Below are positions 1-7,492 of a stretch of DNA of 64,000 nucleotides, piece by piece. Numbering within the stretch: the first letter of the stretch is position 1; each line of letters starts with the position of its first letter. Under the pieces are notes generated by a model. It was not told the DNA's origin and made no database searches. It saw only the letters and a list, made by a program, of their open reading frames with translations. The stretch is from Chitinophagaceae bacterium (GTDB lineage: Bacteria; Bacteroidota; Bacteroidia; Chitinophagales; Chitinophagaceae). The stretch spans positions 1,178,001 to 1,242,000 of the forward strand of contig CP065012.1 of NCBI GenBank assembly GCA_016699815.1. The letters run 5' to 3'. The position numbers and the translations under genes were made by a program.

Positions 1-312
1 AATGTTCCGGTGGTGGAGTATCCCGGCCAGGCATTGGTAATTGACCTGTATCTTAAAGGGGGCATTCGATGTGTAGAAGTGGGCAGCGTTATGTTTGGTA
101 AATACAACAAACAGGGCAAATTGGTGCCTGCAATAAATGAACTGGTACGCATGGCAATACCCAGGCGTGTGTACACCCAAAGCCATATAGATTATGTACT
201 GGATATTTTTGACGATATACTGGAAATAAAAAACAGGAACAAAGGATTTAAAATTACCTACGAACCGCCATTTTTAAGGCATTTCACAGCACATTTTGAG
301 CCGATAAAATAA
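1..312 (+). CDS. tnaA: Tryptophanase, C-terminal part (5' end outside window)
   Basis: Only the last ~103 codons are present; the reading frame is open from base 1, so the gene begins upstream of the window. The residues match the end of tryptophanase (TnaA): a GIRCVEVGS segment, then IPRRVYTQSHIDY and the terminal TYEPPFLRHFTAHF, which parallel the E. coli enzyme (IPRATYTQTHMDF, TYEPKVLRHFTAKL). TnaA is a cytoplasmic PLP enzyme that splits tryptophan into indole, pyruvate and ammonia, and the family can also act on cysteine and release sulfide. The catalytic lysine lies in the missing part. The homology call is firm; whether Trp or Tyr is preferred (tyrosine phenol-lyase is related) cannot be settled from this piece. 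Confidence 0.85.
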   Translation, partial: NVPVVEYPGQALVIDLYLKGGIRCVEVGSVMFGKYNKQGKLVPAINELVRMAIPRRVYTQSHIDYVLDIFDDILEIKNRNKGFKITYEPPFLRHFTAHFEPIK

Positions 313-327
313 GGGTACAAGAGTCTT

Positions 328-350
328 TTACAAAAGCTTTTGTAACTTTG
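328..350 (+). promoter_or_regulatory. Palindrome overlapping a -7 box (TAACTTTG) upstream of the glycosyltransferase gene
   Basis: A perfect 18-bp palindrome (TTACAAAAG/CTTTTGTAA, 328-345) lies 15 bp after the tnaA stop and runs into TAACTTTG (343-350), which fits the Bacteroidota -7 consensus TAnnTTTG. No convincing -33 TTTG is seen at the right distance. It may be the promoter and operator of the glycosyltransferase, or a hairpin at the end of the tnaA transcript; there is no T-run, so it is not a classical terminator. Confidence 0.35.
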
Positions 351-450
351 GTACACTTTCGTTTTGTTATAAATTAGAATAAATTGAGTTGCAAAACGCA
401 AATAAAAAAATTGCACTTCATGTAAACCAAACCATGCTGGCAATGTACCA

Positions 451-1092
451 ATGCTTGACTTATATAGCTCCGCCAACCCATTGGTTTCGGTAATAATGGC
501 TACTTACAACCGGTCGGGCTTACTACAGCGCAGCATTCCTTCATTTATAAACCAAATATTTAAAGATTGCGAACTAATTGTAGTAGATGACGGCAGCAAT
601 GATAATAGTTTTGAAATAGTAAACCATTATATGAAACACCATGAAAACATCCGTTATATAAAACATAGCAACCGCAAGCTATCTCTTTCAAAAAATGTGG
701 GTATTGCAGCTTCCGCAGGAAAATATATTGCTTTTTTGGACAGTGATGATGAATACCAACCCGATTATTTGGAAAAAAGGGTAAAGTATATGGCAAATAA
801 TCCCAGGGTTGATCTTATTGAAGGCGGCGCCAGCATAATTGGCGACAGATATGTTAAGGACAAAAACGATTTGTCCAGGAAAATACATTTATCCCTTTGT
901 ATCATCGGCCCAACCTTTTTTGGCAAAAAAGAAGTTTTTGTATCTCTAAATGGATTCGACAGAAATATTTTTTACAGCGAAGACAGTGAATTTTGGGAAA
1001 GGGCAGAAAAAAAATATTGTTTAAAAAAAGTTGATCTTCCGGGATATATTTATTACCGGGATACTGCAGACAGTATTTGTAATAATATTTAA
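451..1092 (+). CDS. Glycosyltransferase family 2 (GT-A fold), short form
   Basis: A 213-aa cytoplasmic GT2 protein, expected to transfer a sugar from a nucleotide-sugar to an unknown acceptor. It starts with the typical beta strand SVIMATYNR (13-21), followed by VVDDGS (44-49) for the nucleotide and the metal-binding DSD (97-99) in FLDSDDEYQPDY. An acidic pair in YSEDSEFW near residue 178 is where the catalytic base normally lies. There is no membrane segment and no C-terminal extension, so this is a minimal GT2 of the size seen in surface-polysaccharide clusters. No other polysaccharide gene is nearby. The next gene starts 32 bp later on the same strand. The family call is sure; the sugar and acceptor are unknown. 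Confidence 0.85.
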   Translation: MLDLYSSANPLVSVIMATYNRSGLLQRSIPSFINQIFKDCELIVVDDGSNDNSFEIVNHYMKHHENIRYIKHSNRKLSLSKNVGIAASAGKYIAFLDSDDEYQPDYLEKRVKYMANNPRVDLIEGGASIIGDRYVKDKNDLSRKIHLSLCIIGPTFFGKKEVFVSLNGFDRNIFYSEDSEFWERAEKKYCLKKVDLPGYIYYRDTADSICNNI

Positions 1093-1124
1093 AATAAATA
1101 TTCATCATTAAATTATAAAAGGAA

Positions 1125-2372
1125 ATGAACAAAAAAATTAATCCGGAAAGCCTGATGATGTCTTATGGCTATAAACCGGAGCTATCAGAAGGCGCTGTTA
1201 AATGCCCGATATTTCAAACTTCCACATTTGTTTTTAAAAGTGCAGAAGCGGGCAAAGCATTTTTTGAAGTGGCTTATGGCCGCAGGCAAAAAAATGAAGG
1301 CGAAGAAATGGGCCTCATTTATAGTCGTATCAACAATCCCGATTTGGAAATACTGGAAAACCGATTAACACTTTGGGACGAAGCTGAAGATTGCGCCGTT
1401 TTTGAAAGTGGTATGTCGGCTATTACCACTGTGCTCTTAGAATTTTTAAAACCCGGCGATTTATTGCTCATTAGCAGCCCGCTTTATGGGGGAAGCGATC
1501 ATTTTATAAAAAAAATACTTACAAAATTTGGAATTATTGTTGTCGAATTTAAAGTGGGGCAAACCAAAGAAGAAATTATTGAAATTGTAAACAAAACCGG
1601 GCTTGCCCAAAAACTATCACTAATCTATATTGAAACACCAGCAAACCCCACAAATGATTTAATAGATATTGAAGTCAGTAAAGAAATTGCAAAATATTTT
1701 TCAACTTCCCAAAGAGAAATTTATTTAGCGGTAGACAATACGTACATGGGGCCAATATGGCAACACCCATTAAAGCATGGCGCAGATTTAGTTTTATACT
1801 CCGCCACAAAATATATTGGCGGCCACAGCGATGTAATTGCCGGCGCCTGCCTGGGCAACAAAGTATTAATTTCACGAATAAAAGTTTTAAGAACCTTTTT
1901 GGGCAATATGGCCAGCCCAAATACAGGATGGCTTCTGCTTCGTAGCCTGGAAACCTTAAAACTTAGAATGGATAAACAGGTTTATAATGCAACTAAAGTT
2001 GCAGAATTTTTAAACCAGCACCACACTGTAGAAAAAGTATATTTCTTAGGAAACCTCACCCAAAAAAATGGAGAACAATTTCATATTCGCAATAAACAAT
2101 GCCTTACCAACGGCGGCATGATTTCTTTTGATATAAAAGGCGGGGAAAAAGAAGCGTTTAAATTTTTAAATTCCTTAAAACTTATAAAGCTTGCCGTAAG
2201 CCTGGGTAGTACCGAAAGCCTTGCCGAACACCCGGCTTCTATGACACATGTAGATGTAGATGAAACACTAAAAGCAGAGCTTTCCATTACCGATAAAATG
2301 ATAAGGCTTTCTATTGGCGTGGAACATTATGAAGATATTATTAAAGACATTAAACAGGCGCTTGACAAATAA
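1125..2372 (+). CDS. Cystathionine gamma-synthase / methionine gamma-lyase family PLP enzyme
   Basis: A 415-aa fold-type I PLP enzyme of the Cys/Met metabolism family. The Schiff-base lysine is K229 in SATKYIGGHSD, and ESGMSAI and YGGSDHF form the cofactor pocket. Members make cystathionine from homoserine esters or degrade methionine, homocysteine or cysteine to methanethiol or sulfide plus a keto acid. The N-terminus has a long insertion (AYGRRQKNEGEE) before the usual YSRINNPD, so it is not a standard MetB. With tryptophanase upstream and a sulfide/persulfide cluster downstream, a degradative (lyase) role is plausible, but this is inferred from context. The start gives a good N-terminus with MSYGYKPE shortly after it. 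Confidence 0.8.
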   Translation: MNKKINPESLMMSYGYKPELSEGAVKCPIFQTSTFVFKSAEAGKAFFEVAYGRRQKNEGEEMGLIYSRINNPDLEILENRLTLWDEAEDCAVFESGMSAITTVLLEFLKPGDLLLISSPLYGGSDHFIKKILTKFGIIVVEFKVGQTKEEIIEIVNKTGLAQKLSLIYIETPANPTNDLIDIEVSKEIAKYFSTSQREIYLAVDNTYMGPIWQHPLKHGADLVLYSATKYIGGHSDVIAGACLGNKVLISRIKVLRTFLGNMASPNTGWLLLRSLETLKLRMDKQVYNATKVAEFLNQHHTVEKVYFLGNLTQKNGEQFHIRNKQCLTNGGMISFDIKGGEKEAFKFLNSLKLIKLAVSLGSTESLAEHPASMTHVDVDETLKAELSITDKMIRLSIGVEHYEDIIKDIKQALDK

Positions 2373-2453
2373 ATGAAAATTAAATAAAATGCCTTCCCCT
2401 CATCTTATGGTAATATGCGATGGTATTTAACCGGCTAATCCTGGGGAGCATTT

Positions 2454-2609
2454 ATGTTTGTCGCTATGGGATTAATCTACAGATATGTTACAAAGCAGCC
2501 ATTTTCCTTTACAATTATCGCAAAAGAATTTATTTATTGGATGCTTGCTGGCTTAATTTACGGGATTTCAATAAAGTTATTTTTTAAATACATAAAAAAG
2601 AAGGCTTAA
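2454..2609 (+). CDS. Small putative membrane protein (51 aa), possibly truncated by an in-frame stop
   Basis: An open frame from the ATG at 2454 to TAA at 2607-2609 encodes 51 aa with two hydrophobic stretches and a basic tail (FFKYIKKKA). A GGGGAG sequence sits 5-10 bases before the ATG, a good ribosome site. The same frame continues upstream through MRWYLTG-stop-SWGAF from an ATG at 2415, so the native protein may have been ~64 aa with one codon changed to TAA at 2436. I do not recognise the family. It could be a real short protein, a pseudogene, or an effect of a sequencing error. Confidence 0.4.
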   Translation: MFVAMGLIYRYVTKQPFSFTIIAKEFIYWMLAGLIYGISIKLFFKYIKKKA

Positions 2610-2650
2610 TGCTTTCCTTAGCCAAAAATAACCACCTGCACAAAAATTTC

Positions 2651-2658
2651 TAACTTCG
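2651..2658 (+). promoter_or_regulatory. Possible -7 box (TAACTTCG) before the Crp/Fnr gene
   Basis: TAACTTCG resembles TAnnTTTG with one change and ends 4 bases before the ATG at 2663. If used, the mRNA would be leaderless or nearly so. No -33 element is apparent. Confidence 0.25.
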
Positions 2659-2662
2659 CATA

Positions 2663-3286
2663 ATGGAAAATTTGCAACAGGTAGAAGAATTTAAGTCGTC
2701 CCCGGAACTGGTGGAAAAACTTTATGCCAACAGCCTTCAAAAAAATTATAAGGCCGGAAGCGTAATCCTCAACGAAAATTCCGCAATTCGTGCCATACCC
2801 ATAATTACCAGGGGTATTATAAAAGTAATGCGTACCGATGAAGACGGGAAAGAGATACTTTTGTACTACATTAAAGCAGGAGAAAGTTGCATTATGTCTT
2901 TTTTAGGTGGCTTGCACAACGAAACCAGCAAAGTAAGAGCAGAGGTGGAAGAAGACGCCGAAATACTTTTTTTACCCGTAGAAAAAGTTGCTTTGTTCAT
3001 TAAGGAACACCCACAATGGCTGGATTATATTTTTCGCCTGTACCATAATCGCTTTGAAGAACTATTGGAAGCAATAAATGCCATAGCTTTTAAAAAAGTA
3101 GATGAGCGCTTACTTTTATTGCTCCAAAAAATTGCTGAAATGAACCAATCCAAAACTATTTTAATTACCCACGAACAATTAGCCAACAAACTAGGTACTG
3201 CAAGGGTTGTAGTATCGAGGCTATTAAAAAACCTGGAAGAAAACGGGGTGCTGCAACTTAGCAGGAACAAAATAACCCTTGTGTAA
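2663..3286 (+). CDS. Crp/Fnr family transcriptional regulator
   Basis: A 207-aa regulator: cyclic-nucleotide-binding-type beta-roll (about 20-120), dimer helix (~125-145) and winged HTH (about 150-207) with THEQLANKLGTARVVVSRLL as helix-turn-helix. It has none of the N-terminal cysteines that hold the Fe-S cluster in Fnr, and only one cysteine in the whole protein, C76 in KAGESCIMSF, inside the sensing domain. It is the first gene of a + strand run of sulfur genes (TauE, OsmC, CstB-like and others) and is the obvious candidate to control them. A single reactive cysteine would suit a thiol or persulfide sensor, but this is inference. Ligand and operator are unknown. Confidence 0.88.
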   Translation: MENLQQVEEFKSSPELVEKLYANSLQKNYKAGSVILNENSAIRAIPIITRGIIKVMRTDEDGKEILLYYIKAGESCIMSFLGGLHNETSKVRAEVEEDAEILFLPVEKVALFIKEHPQWLDYIFRLYHNRFEELLEAINAIAFKKVDERLLLLLQKIAEMNQSKTILITHEQLANKLGTARVVVSRLLKNLEENGVLQLSRNKITLV

Positions 3287-3318
3287 CCAATGTTGCTTAT
3301 TATTAAGTCCAACATTGG
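3287..3318. repeat. Inverted repeat between the Crp/Fnr and TauE genes
   Basis: CCAATGTTG (3287-3295) and its exact complement CAACATTGG (3310-3318) flank a 14-base AT-rich spacer, starting directly after the regulator's stop codon and ending 30 bp before the TauE start. No T-run follows, so it is more like an operator or a mRNA hairpin than a terminator. A CAATTTTG sequence (3319-3326) right after it could serve as a degenerate -7 box. Confidence 0.45.
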
Positions 3319-3348
3319 CAATTTTGCAGGTTCATTAGAAAAACAATT

Positions 3349-4146
3349 ATGGAAATAGCCGGTTATATAGCCTCAATTTTTATAGGGCTTTCTTTAGGCC
3401 TCATTGGCGGTGGGGGAAGCATACTTACCGTTCCGGTAATGGTGTATTTATTTTGTGTAGATGCGGTACTGGCTACTTCCTACTCCCTTTTTGTGGTGGG
3501 TGCAACAAGTATAGTAGGCTCGATTACTTATTATAAAAAAAATCTGCTGAACTTAAAAACTGCATTTGCTTTTGGTATCCCTTCCGTAGTGTCTGTTTTC
3601 TTTACCAGGACGTATATATTACCTGCAATACCACAGGAACTAATGCATATTGGCTATTTCATTTTTACAAAAAGGATTTTTTTAATGGCGCTATTTGCCG
3701 TACTAATGATTTTTGCATCATATAGCATGATTAAAAAAAGAAAAGCAACAGAATATGAAGAACAGAAAAAGAAAAATTTTAACTACCCTATCGTTTTCAC
3801 TCATGGCATATTTGTAGGGGTAATTACAGGTTTAATAGGTGCAGGCGGAGGTTTTTTAATTATTCCGGTTCTGGTTAATTTTTTAAATCTTCACATGAAA
3901 ACTGCCGTAGGTACATCTTTATTCATCATTTCTATAAATTCCTTATTGGGGTTTCTATTCTCTCTTTCGCATAGCCTTATCCACTGGCCTTTACTTTTAA
4001 GCGTTACGGCAATTGCTATAACCGGCATATTGATCGGCAGTTATTTATCTACAATAATTGATGGTAAAAAATTAAAACCGGCTTTTGGCTGGTTTGTACT
4101 TCTAATGGGTTTTTACATCCTTGTTAAGGAAACCGTGTACAGCTAA
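3349..4146 (+). CDS. TauE/SafE family sulfite/organosulfur exporter
   Basis: A 265-aa inner-membrane permease with about eight hydrophobic helices in two halves. Each half opens with the family's glycine-rich motif: GLIGGGGSILTVPVMVY near residue 18 and GLIGAGGGFLIIPVLVN near residue 163. TauE/SafE proteins move sulfite, sulfoacetate or related anions. In the staphylococcal cst operon a TauE is encoded beside the persulfide dioxygenase CstB. Here it lies between the Crp/Fnr regulator and OsmC/CstB-like genes, so export of sulfite or thiosulfate made during sulfide detoxification is the likely job. The family assignment is firm; the substrate is inferred. Confidence 0.88.
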   Translation: MEIAGYIASIFIGLSLGLIGGGGSILTVPVMVYLFCVDAVLATSYSLFVVGATSIVGSITYYKKNLLNLKTAFAFGIPSVVSVFFTRTYILPAIPQELMHIGYFIFTKRIFLMALFAVLMIFASYSMIKKRKATEYEEQKKKNFNYPIVFTHGIFVGVITGLIGAGGGFLIIPVLVNFLNLHMKTAVGTSLFIISINSLLGFLFSLSHSLIHWPLLLSVTAIAITGILIGSYLSTIIDGKKLKPAFGWFVLLMGFYILVKETVYS

Positions 4147-4351
4147 TTTGGGAAACACAGGCCCTTTCAAAATCAGGTTGTTCTTTATCTTTCCAATGAA
4201 AGACAAAAATGTCATAAATTGGTAAAATATCCATAAAACAGGTATCAAAATAAGAAATATCTGTACCAATGTAACTAAAGTAACCTTTCAGGGAAATAAA
4301 ATAACAGACCTTTGCTGCATCAATTTATTTATTAAAATTAAATACAGTATT

Positions 4352-4801
4352 ATGTCACAAACCCACTTTTACGAAGTTAATATAGATTGGAAAGAAGCCA
4401 GAATTGGCACTTTATCATCACCCGTTTTAAATAAAACTATTGAGTGTGCCACACCACCAGAATTTCCAAATGGCGTACCGGGTATTTGGTCGCCGGAGCA
4501 TTTATTTGTGGCCGCTATAAATAGTTGCTACATGGCTACTTTTTTGGCAATAGCCCAAAATTTTAAAGTAGAAGTAGAAAGCTTTAGTTGTAAAACCATT
4601 GCTAAATTGGAAATGACAGAAGGCAAATACCTCATCACCGAAGCAGAAATGTTTCCACAGGTTAAGCTAAGCAATCCAGAAGCTGATAAAGAGAAAGCCA
4701 TGAAAGTTTTGGAAAAGGCCAAAACAGGCTGCCTGGTAACCAATTCCATGAAAACAGAAATCAAACTTACCCCTCAGATTATGGAATTGGAACAACTTTA
4801 A
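4352..4801 (+). CDS. OsmC/Ohr family thiol peroxidase-like protein
   Basis: A 149-aa cytoplasmic protein of the OsmC fold. The two redox cysteines are in their usual places: C59 in INSCYMATF (peroxidatic) and C127 in KTGCLVTNS (resolving). WSPEHLFVAAINSCY is the family signature. OsmC/Ohr proteins reduce organic hydroperoxides using dithiols, and some act on persulfides. It sits 50 bp before the CstB-like gene on the same strand, so it probably belongs to the same transcription unit. A 205-bp gap precedes it and could hold a separate promoter, though no clear TAnnTTTG was found. Its role in persulfide chemistry is inferred from context. Confidence 0.87.
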   Translation: MSQTHFYEVNIDWKEARIGTLSSPVLNKTIECATPPEFPNGVPGIWSPEHLFVAAINSCYMATFLAIAQNFKVEVESFSCKTIAKLEMTEGKYLITEAEMFPQVKLSNPEADKEKAMKVLEKAKTGCLVTNSMKTEIKLTPQIMELEQL

Positions 4802-4851
4802 TGTAAAAGATTTAACGGAACTTTGCTCTTGAAATAAAAATAATTTTTCTT

Positions 4852-6270
4852 ATGTTTTTTCAACACGTTTACGATAAAAGTTTGGCGCAAGGCAGTTATT
4901 TTATTGGCTGCCAGGCCACAGGAGAAGCTATTGTAATTGATGCCAAAAGAGATATTGATACTTATTTGGAAATTGCCAGGCAAAATAATTTAACTATTAC
5001 ACATATTACCGAAACACATATTCATGCCGACTTTCTTTGTGGCTCAAGGGAACTGGCTGCTGTAACCGGTGCTAAAATGTATTTATCTAACGAGGGCGGG
5101 CCTGATTGGCAATATGAATTTGACCATGTGGGTTTAAAAGATGGCGACAACATTAAAGTAGGCAATCTTTCTTTAAATGTAATGCATACACCGGGCCATA
5201 CCCCAGAAAGTATTTCTTTTGTACTAACCGATCACCCTGCAAGCAATGAACCTGTAATGGTTTTTACCGGAGATTTTGTTTTTGTTGGTGATATTGGCCG
5301 CCCCGATTTATTGGAGAAAGCTGCAGGCATTAAAGGAACAAAAGAATTGGGTGCTAAACAAATGTACCATTCCCTTGATAAATTTTTATCTCTTCCCGAA
5401 TTTGTACAGGTATGGTCTGCCCATGGCGCCGGATCTGCTTGTGGCAAAGCTTTGGGGGCTGTTCACAGCTCTACAGTTGGCTATGAAAAAATACGCAACT
5501 GGGCATTTCAATTTGCCAATAAAGAAAAGGCCTTTATAGATACACTCCTGACCGACCAGCCAGAGCCGCCAAAATATTTTGCCATGATGAAACACCTCAA
5601 CAAAGTAAAGCGCAGGCTACTGGTAGAAGTGCCGAGGCATTCCAAATTAACAAAAGAAGAATTTTTATCCGCCTATAAAAAGGGTTTAAAAATTATTGAT
5701 ACCCGGAGTAAAGTTGATTTTGCCAATGGCCATATTCCCGGAAGCATCAATATACAAGGCAATAACTCTTTTGCTACCTGGGCTGGCTGGATATTGAATT
5801 ACCAGGAACAATTTGTACTCATAGCCGATGAAGCCCAACTGGAAGATTTAACCCGTAAACTGATGCGTATTGGATTAGATAATGTGTACGGCTATATTTC
5901 CAACCTGCACGATATGGGCATTGAATTACAAAAAGCAGAAATAATAAACATTGATGAATTTAAAACCAGCCTCAATAAAGATAATATACAAATTATTGAT
6001 GTTCGTGGGCTTACCGAATATAATGCTGCACATATTGAAAATGCCGATCATGTTTTCCTGGGAACACTATTGGAAAACCTCGATAAAATCAACAGAAACA
6101 AGCAAGTGATTATTCATTGCCAGGCAGGCGACCGCTCTTCTATTGCTTATTCTTTGCTAAAATGCAATGGTTTTAAAAATATAAAAAATTATGCAGGAGG
6201 AATGAAGGAATGGCAGGCGGCTAAAGGAAAAACAATTGTATGCAGCAATGCATCATGCATTAATAAATAA
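4852..6270 (+). CDS. cstB: CstB-like persulfide dioxygenase with pseudo-rhodanese and rhodanese domains
   Basis: A 472-aa three-domain protein. Residues 1-250 are a metallo-beta-lactamase fold of the persulfide dioxygenase type: THIHAD (55-60), HTPGHTPES (112-120), FTGDFVFVGDIGRPDL around 138-153. Residues ~265-360 form a rhodanese fold whose active loop has no cysteine. Residues ~370-472 form a second rhodanese with C423 in HCQAGDRSS. The same order (PDO, cysteine-less rhodanese, rhodanese) is known in S. aureus CstB, which oxidises low-molecular-weight persulfides and yields thiosulfate. The product would be cytoplasmic, with bacillithiol persulfide as a plausible substrate since bshA is present. 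Two extra cysteines (in CSNASC) lie at the extreme C-terminus. Confidence 0.88.
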   Translation: MFFQHVYDKSLAQGSYFIGCQATGEAIVIDAKRDIDTYLEIARQNNLTITHITETHIHADFLCGSRELAAVTGAKMYLSNEGGPDWQYEFDHVGLKDGDNIKVGNLSLNVMHTPGHTPESISFVLTDHPASNEPVMVFTGDFVFVGDIGRPDLLEKAAGIKGTKELGAKQMYHSLDKFLSLPEFVQVWSAHGAGSACGKALGAVHSSTVGYEKIRNWAFQFANKEKAFIDTLLTDQPEPPKYFAMMKHLNKVKRRLLVEVPRHSKLTKEEFLSAYKKGLKIIDTRSKVDFANGHIPGSINIQGNNSFATWAGWILNYQEQFVLIADEAQLEDLTRKLMRIGLDNVYGYISNLHDMGIELQKAEIINIDEFKTSLNKDNIQIIDVRGLTEYNAAHIENADHVFLGTLLENLDKINRNKQVIIHCQAGDRSSIAYSLLKCNGFKNIKNYAGGMKEWQAAKGKTIVCSNASCINK

Positions 6271-6280
6271 AAAAAATATT

Positions 6281-6595
6281 ATGGGAATTTTTTCGGCAAT
6301 ATTTGGTAATAAACAAAACGGTAACCTCAAAACGGTAATTAAAGAAGGCGCTTTTTTAGTAGATGTCCGATCTGAAATTGAATTTTCTTCAGGTTCGGTT
6401 AATGGCGCAGTAAATATCCCTTTAGAAAAAATGCAGGCACAAATTACCAGGTTTAAAAATAAAAAAAATATTGTGCTATTTTGCAGGAGCGGGAGCCGCA
6501 GTAGCATGGCTAAAACCATGCTGGAACAATCCGGCTTTAAAAATGTAGTTAACGGCGGAAGCTGGCAAAAAGTAAAACAGGTAATTAATGAATAA
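6281..6595 (+). CDS. Single-domain rhodanese (sulfurtransferase)
   Basis: A 104-aa rhodanese-like protein with the catalytic C68 in the loop CRSGSRSS and the N-terminal VDVRSEIEF motif. It would carry sulfane sulfur as a cysteine persulfide between partners. I chose the ATG at 6281, 10 bp after the CstB-like stop; an in-frame ATG at 6236 would overlap that gene by 35 bp and add an unrelated tail. The stop codon overlaps the start of the next gene by 8 bp, so translation of the two is probably coupled. It likely passes sulfur from or to the CstB-like protein or the neighbouring membrane proteins (inference). Confidence 0.87.
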   Translation: MGIFSAIFGNKQNGNLKTVIKEGAFLVDVRSEIEFSSGSVNGAVNIPLEKMQAQITRFKNKKNIVLFCRSGSRSSMAKTMLEQSGFKNVVNGGSWQKVKQVINE

Positions 6596-7217
6596 CCAGG
6601 AAAAAGAGTTACAATGTTGCGTAACGCAATGCGATAACCCACTAGACAGGGAATACTGGGATGCCCAATGGCAAAATAAAACTACCGGATGGGATACAGG
6701 CCATGCATCACCGGCCATTACGGAATATATGGCTCAGTATAAAAATAAAGATGCAGCCATTTTAATTCCCGGTTGTGGTAATGCTTATGAAGCAGGATAC
6801 CTTTTGACCAATGGATTTACCAATATTACCCTCATTGATATTGCACCCAAAGCAGTTGAAATTTTACAAAATAAATTTACCGGCAACCAGCAGGTAAAGG
6901 TTTTCTGTGAAGACTTTTTTCTACACCAGGGCAAATATGATTTAATGATAGAACAAACTTTTTTTTGTGCCATACCACCGCTGAGAAGAAATGAATATGC
7001 TGCAAAAGCCGCAGCACTTTTGAACCAAAATGGCAAAATAGCCGGCCTCTTGTTTGATAAAACTTTTGAAAAGCAAGGCCCGCCATTTGGTGGTTGCCCA
7101 TGCGAATATAAACCAGTTTTTGAACCACACTTTACAATTGCCAAAATGGAAGAATGTTACAACAGCATTGCTCCAAGAGCAGGTTCAGAAGTATTTATTC
7201 AAATGATTAAAAAATAG
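6588..7217 (+). CDS. TPMT-family SAM-dependent thiol methyltransferase-like protein
   Basis: A 209-aa class I methyltransferase of the thiopurine S-methyltransferase family. Signatures are EYWDAQWQNKTTGWDTG at the N-terminus, the SAM loop IPGCGNAYEAGYL (60-72), TLIDIAP (81-87) for the ribose, and EQTFFCAIPP. The first 15 residues carry an extra cysteine group (C10, C11, C15). TPMT relatives methylate thiols, selenium or tellurium compounds. The start overlaps the rhodanese stop by 8 bp and the next gene follows 2 bp after the stop, so it is embedded in the sulfur operon. Methylation of sulfide, methanethiol or another thiol is therefore a reasonable guess; the substrate is not known. Confidence 0.85.
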   Translation: MNNQEKELQCCVTQCDNPLDREYWDAQWQNKTTGWDTGHASPAITEYMAQYKNKDAAILIPGCGNAYEAGYLLTNGFTNITLIDIAPKAVEILQNKFTGNQQVKVFCEDFFLHQGKYDLMIEQTFFCAIPPLRRNEYAAKAAALLNQNGKIAGLLFDKTFEKQGPPFGGCPCEYKPVFEPHFTIAKMEECYNSIAPRAGSEVFIQMIKK

Positions 7218-7219
7218 AA

Positions 7220-7453
7220 ATGAAACAATATTTAAGCAACTGGAATCTTATGCGCCTGATGCGGTTAGCCGCCGGAATTTTTATACTCATTCAAGGCATA
7301 CAAATAAATGAGTGGATATTTATTGTTATTGGCGCTTTGTTTACATTAATGCCATTACTCAATATGGGTTGTTGCGGTGCCGGCACCTGTAAAACCCCTG
7401 TGCAAAAATTCACAAATAATACTGGCAATGTTAATTTTGAAGAAATAAAATAA
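7220..7453 (+). CDS. Small membrane protein with C-x2-G-T-C motif (DUF2892-like)
   Basis: A 77-aa protein with two hydrophobic helices (about 13-30 and 32-49) in the style of DUF2892 (YgaP C-terminal-like) proteins, followed by a soluble tail that begins MGCCGAGTCKTP (C51, C52, C57). DUF2892 domains often occur fused to or next to rhodaneses. It starts 2 bp after the methyltransferase stop. The exposed cysteine motif at the membrane surface could accept or hand over sulfane sulfur (inference). The next gene's product shows the same C-x2-G-T-C spacing. Confidence 0.75.
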   Translation: MKQYLSNWNLMRLMRLAAGIFILIQGIQINEWIFIVIGALFTLMPLLNMGCCGAGTCKTPVQKFTNNTGNVNFEEIK

Positions 7454-7492
7454 AAAATGCTGTACTAATTGAAGAATAAAAATTAATCAAAA

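Noticed and set aside
2663..3286. Calling the Crp/Fnr protein an oxygen-sensing Fnr
   Set aside because: It lacks the N-terminal cysteine cluster and has a single cysteine in total, so it cannot hold the Fnr-type Fe-S centre.
6236..6280. Upstream in-frame ATG for the rhodanese gene
   Set aside because: It overlaps the end of the CstB-like gene by 35 bp and adds residues without similarity to rhodanese; the ATG at 6281 gives the normal N-terminus.
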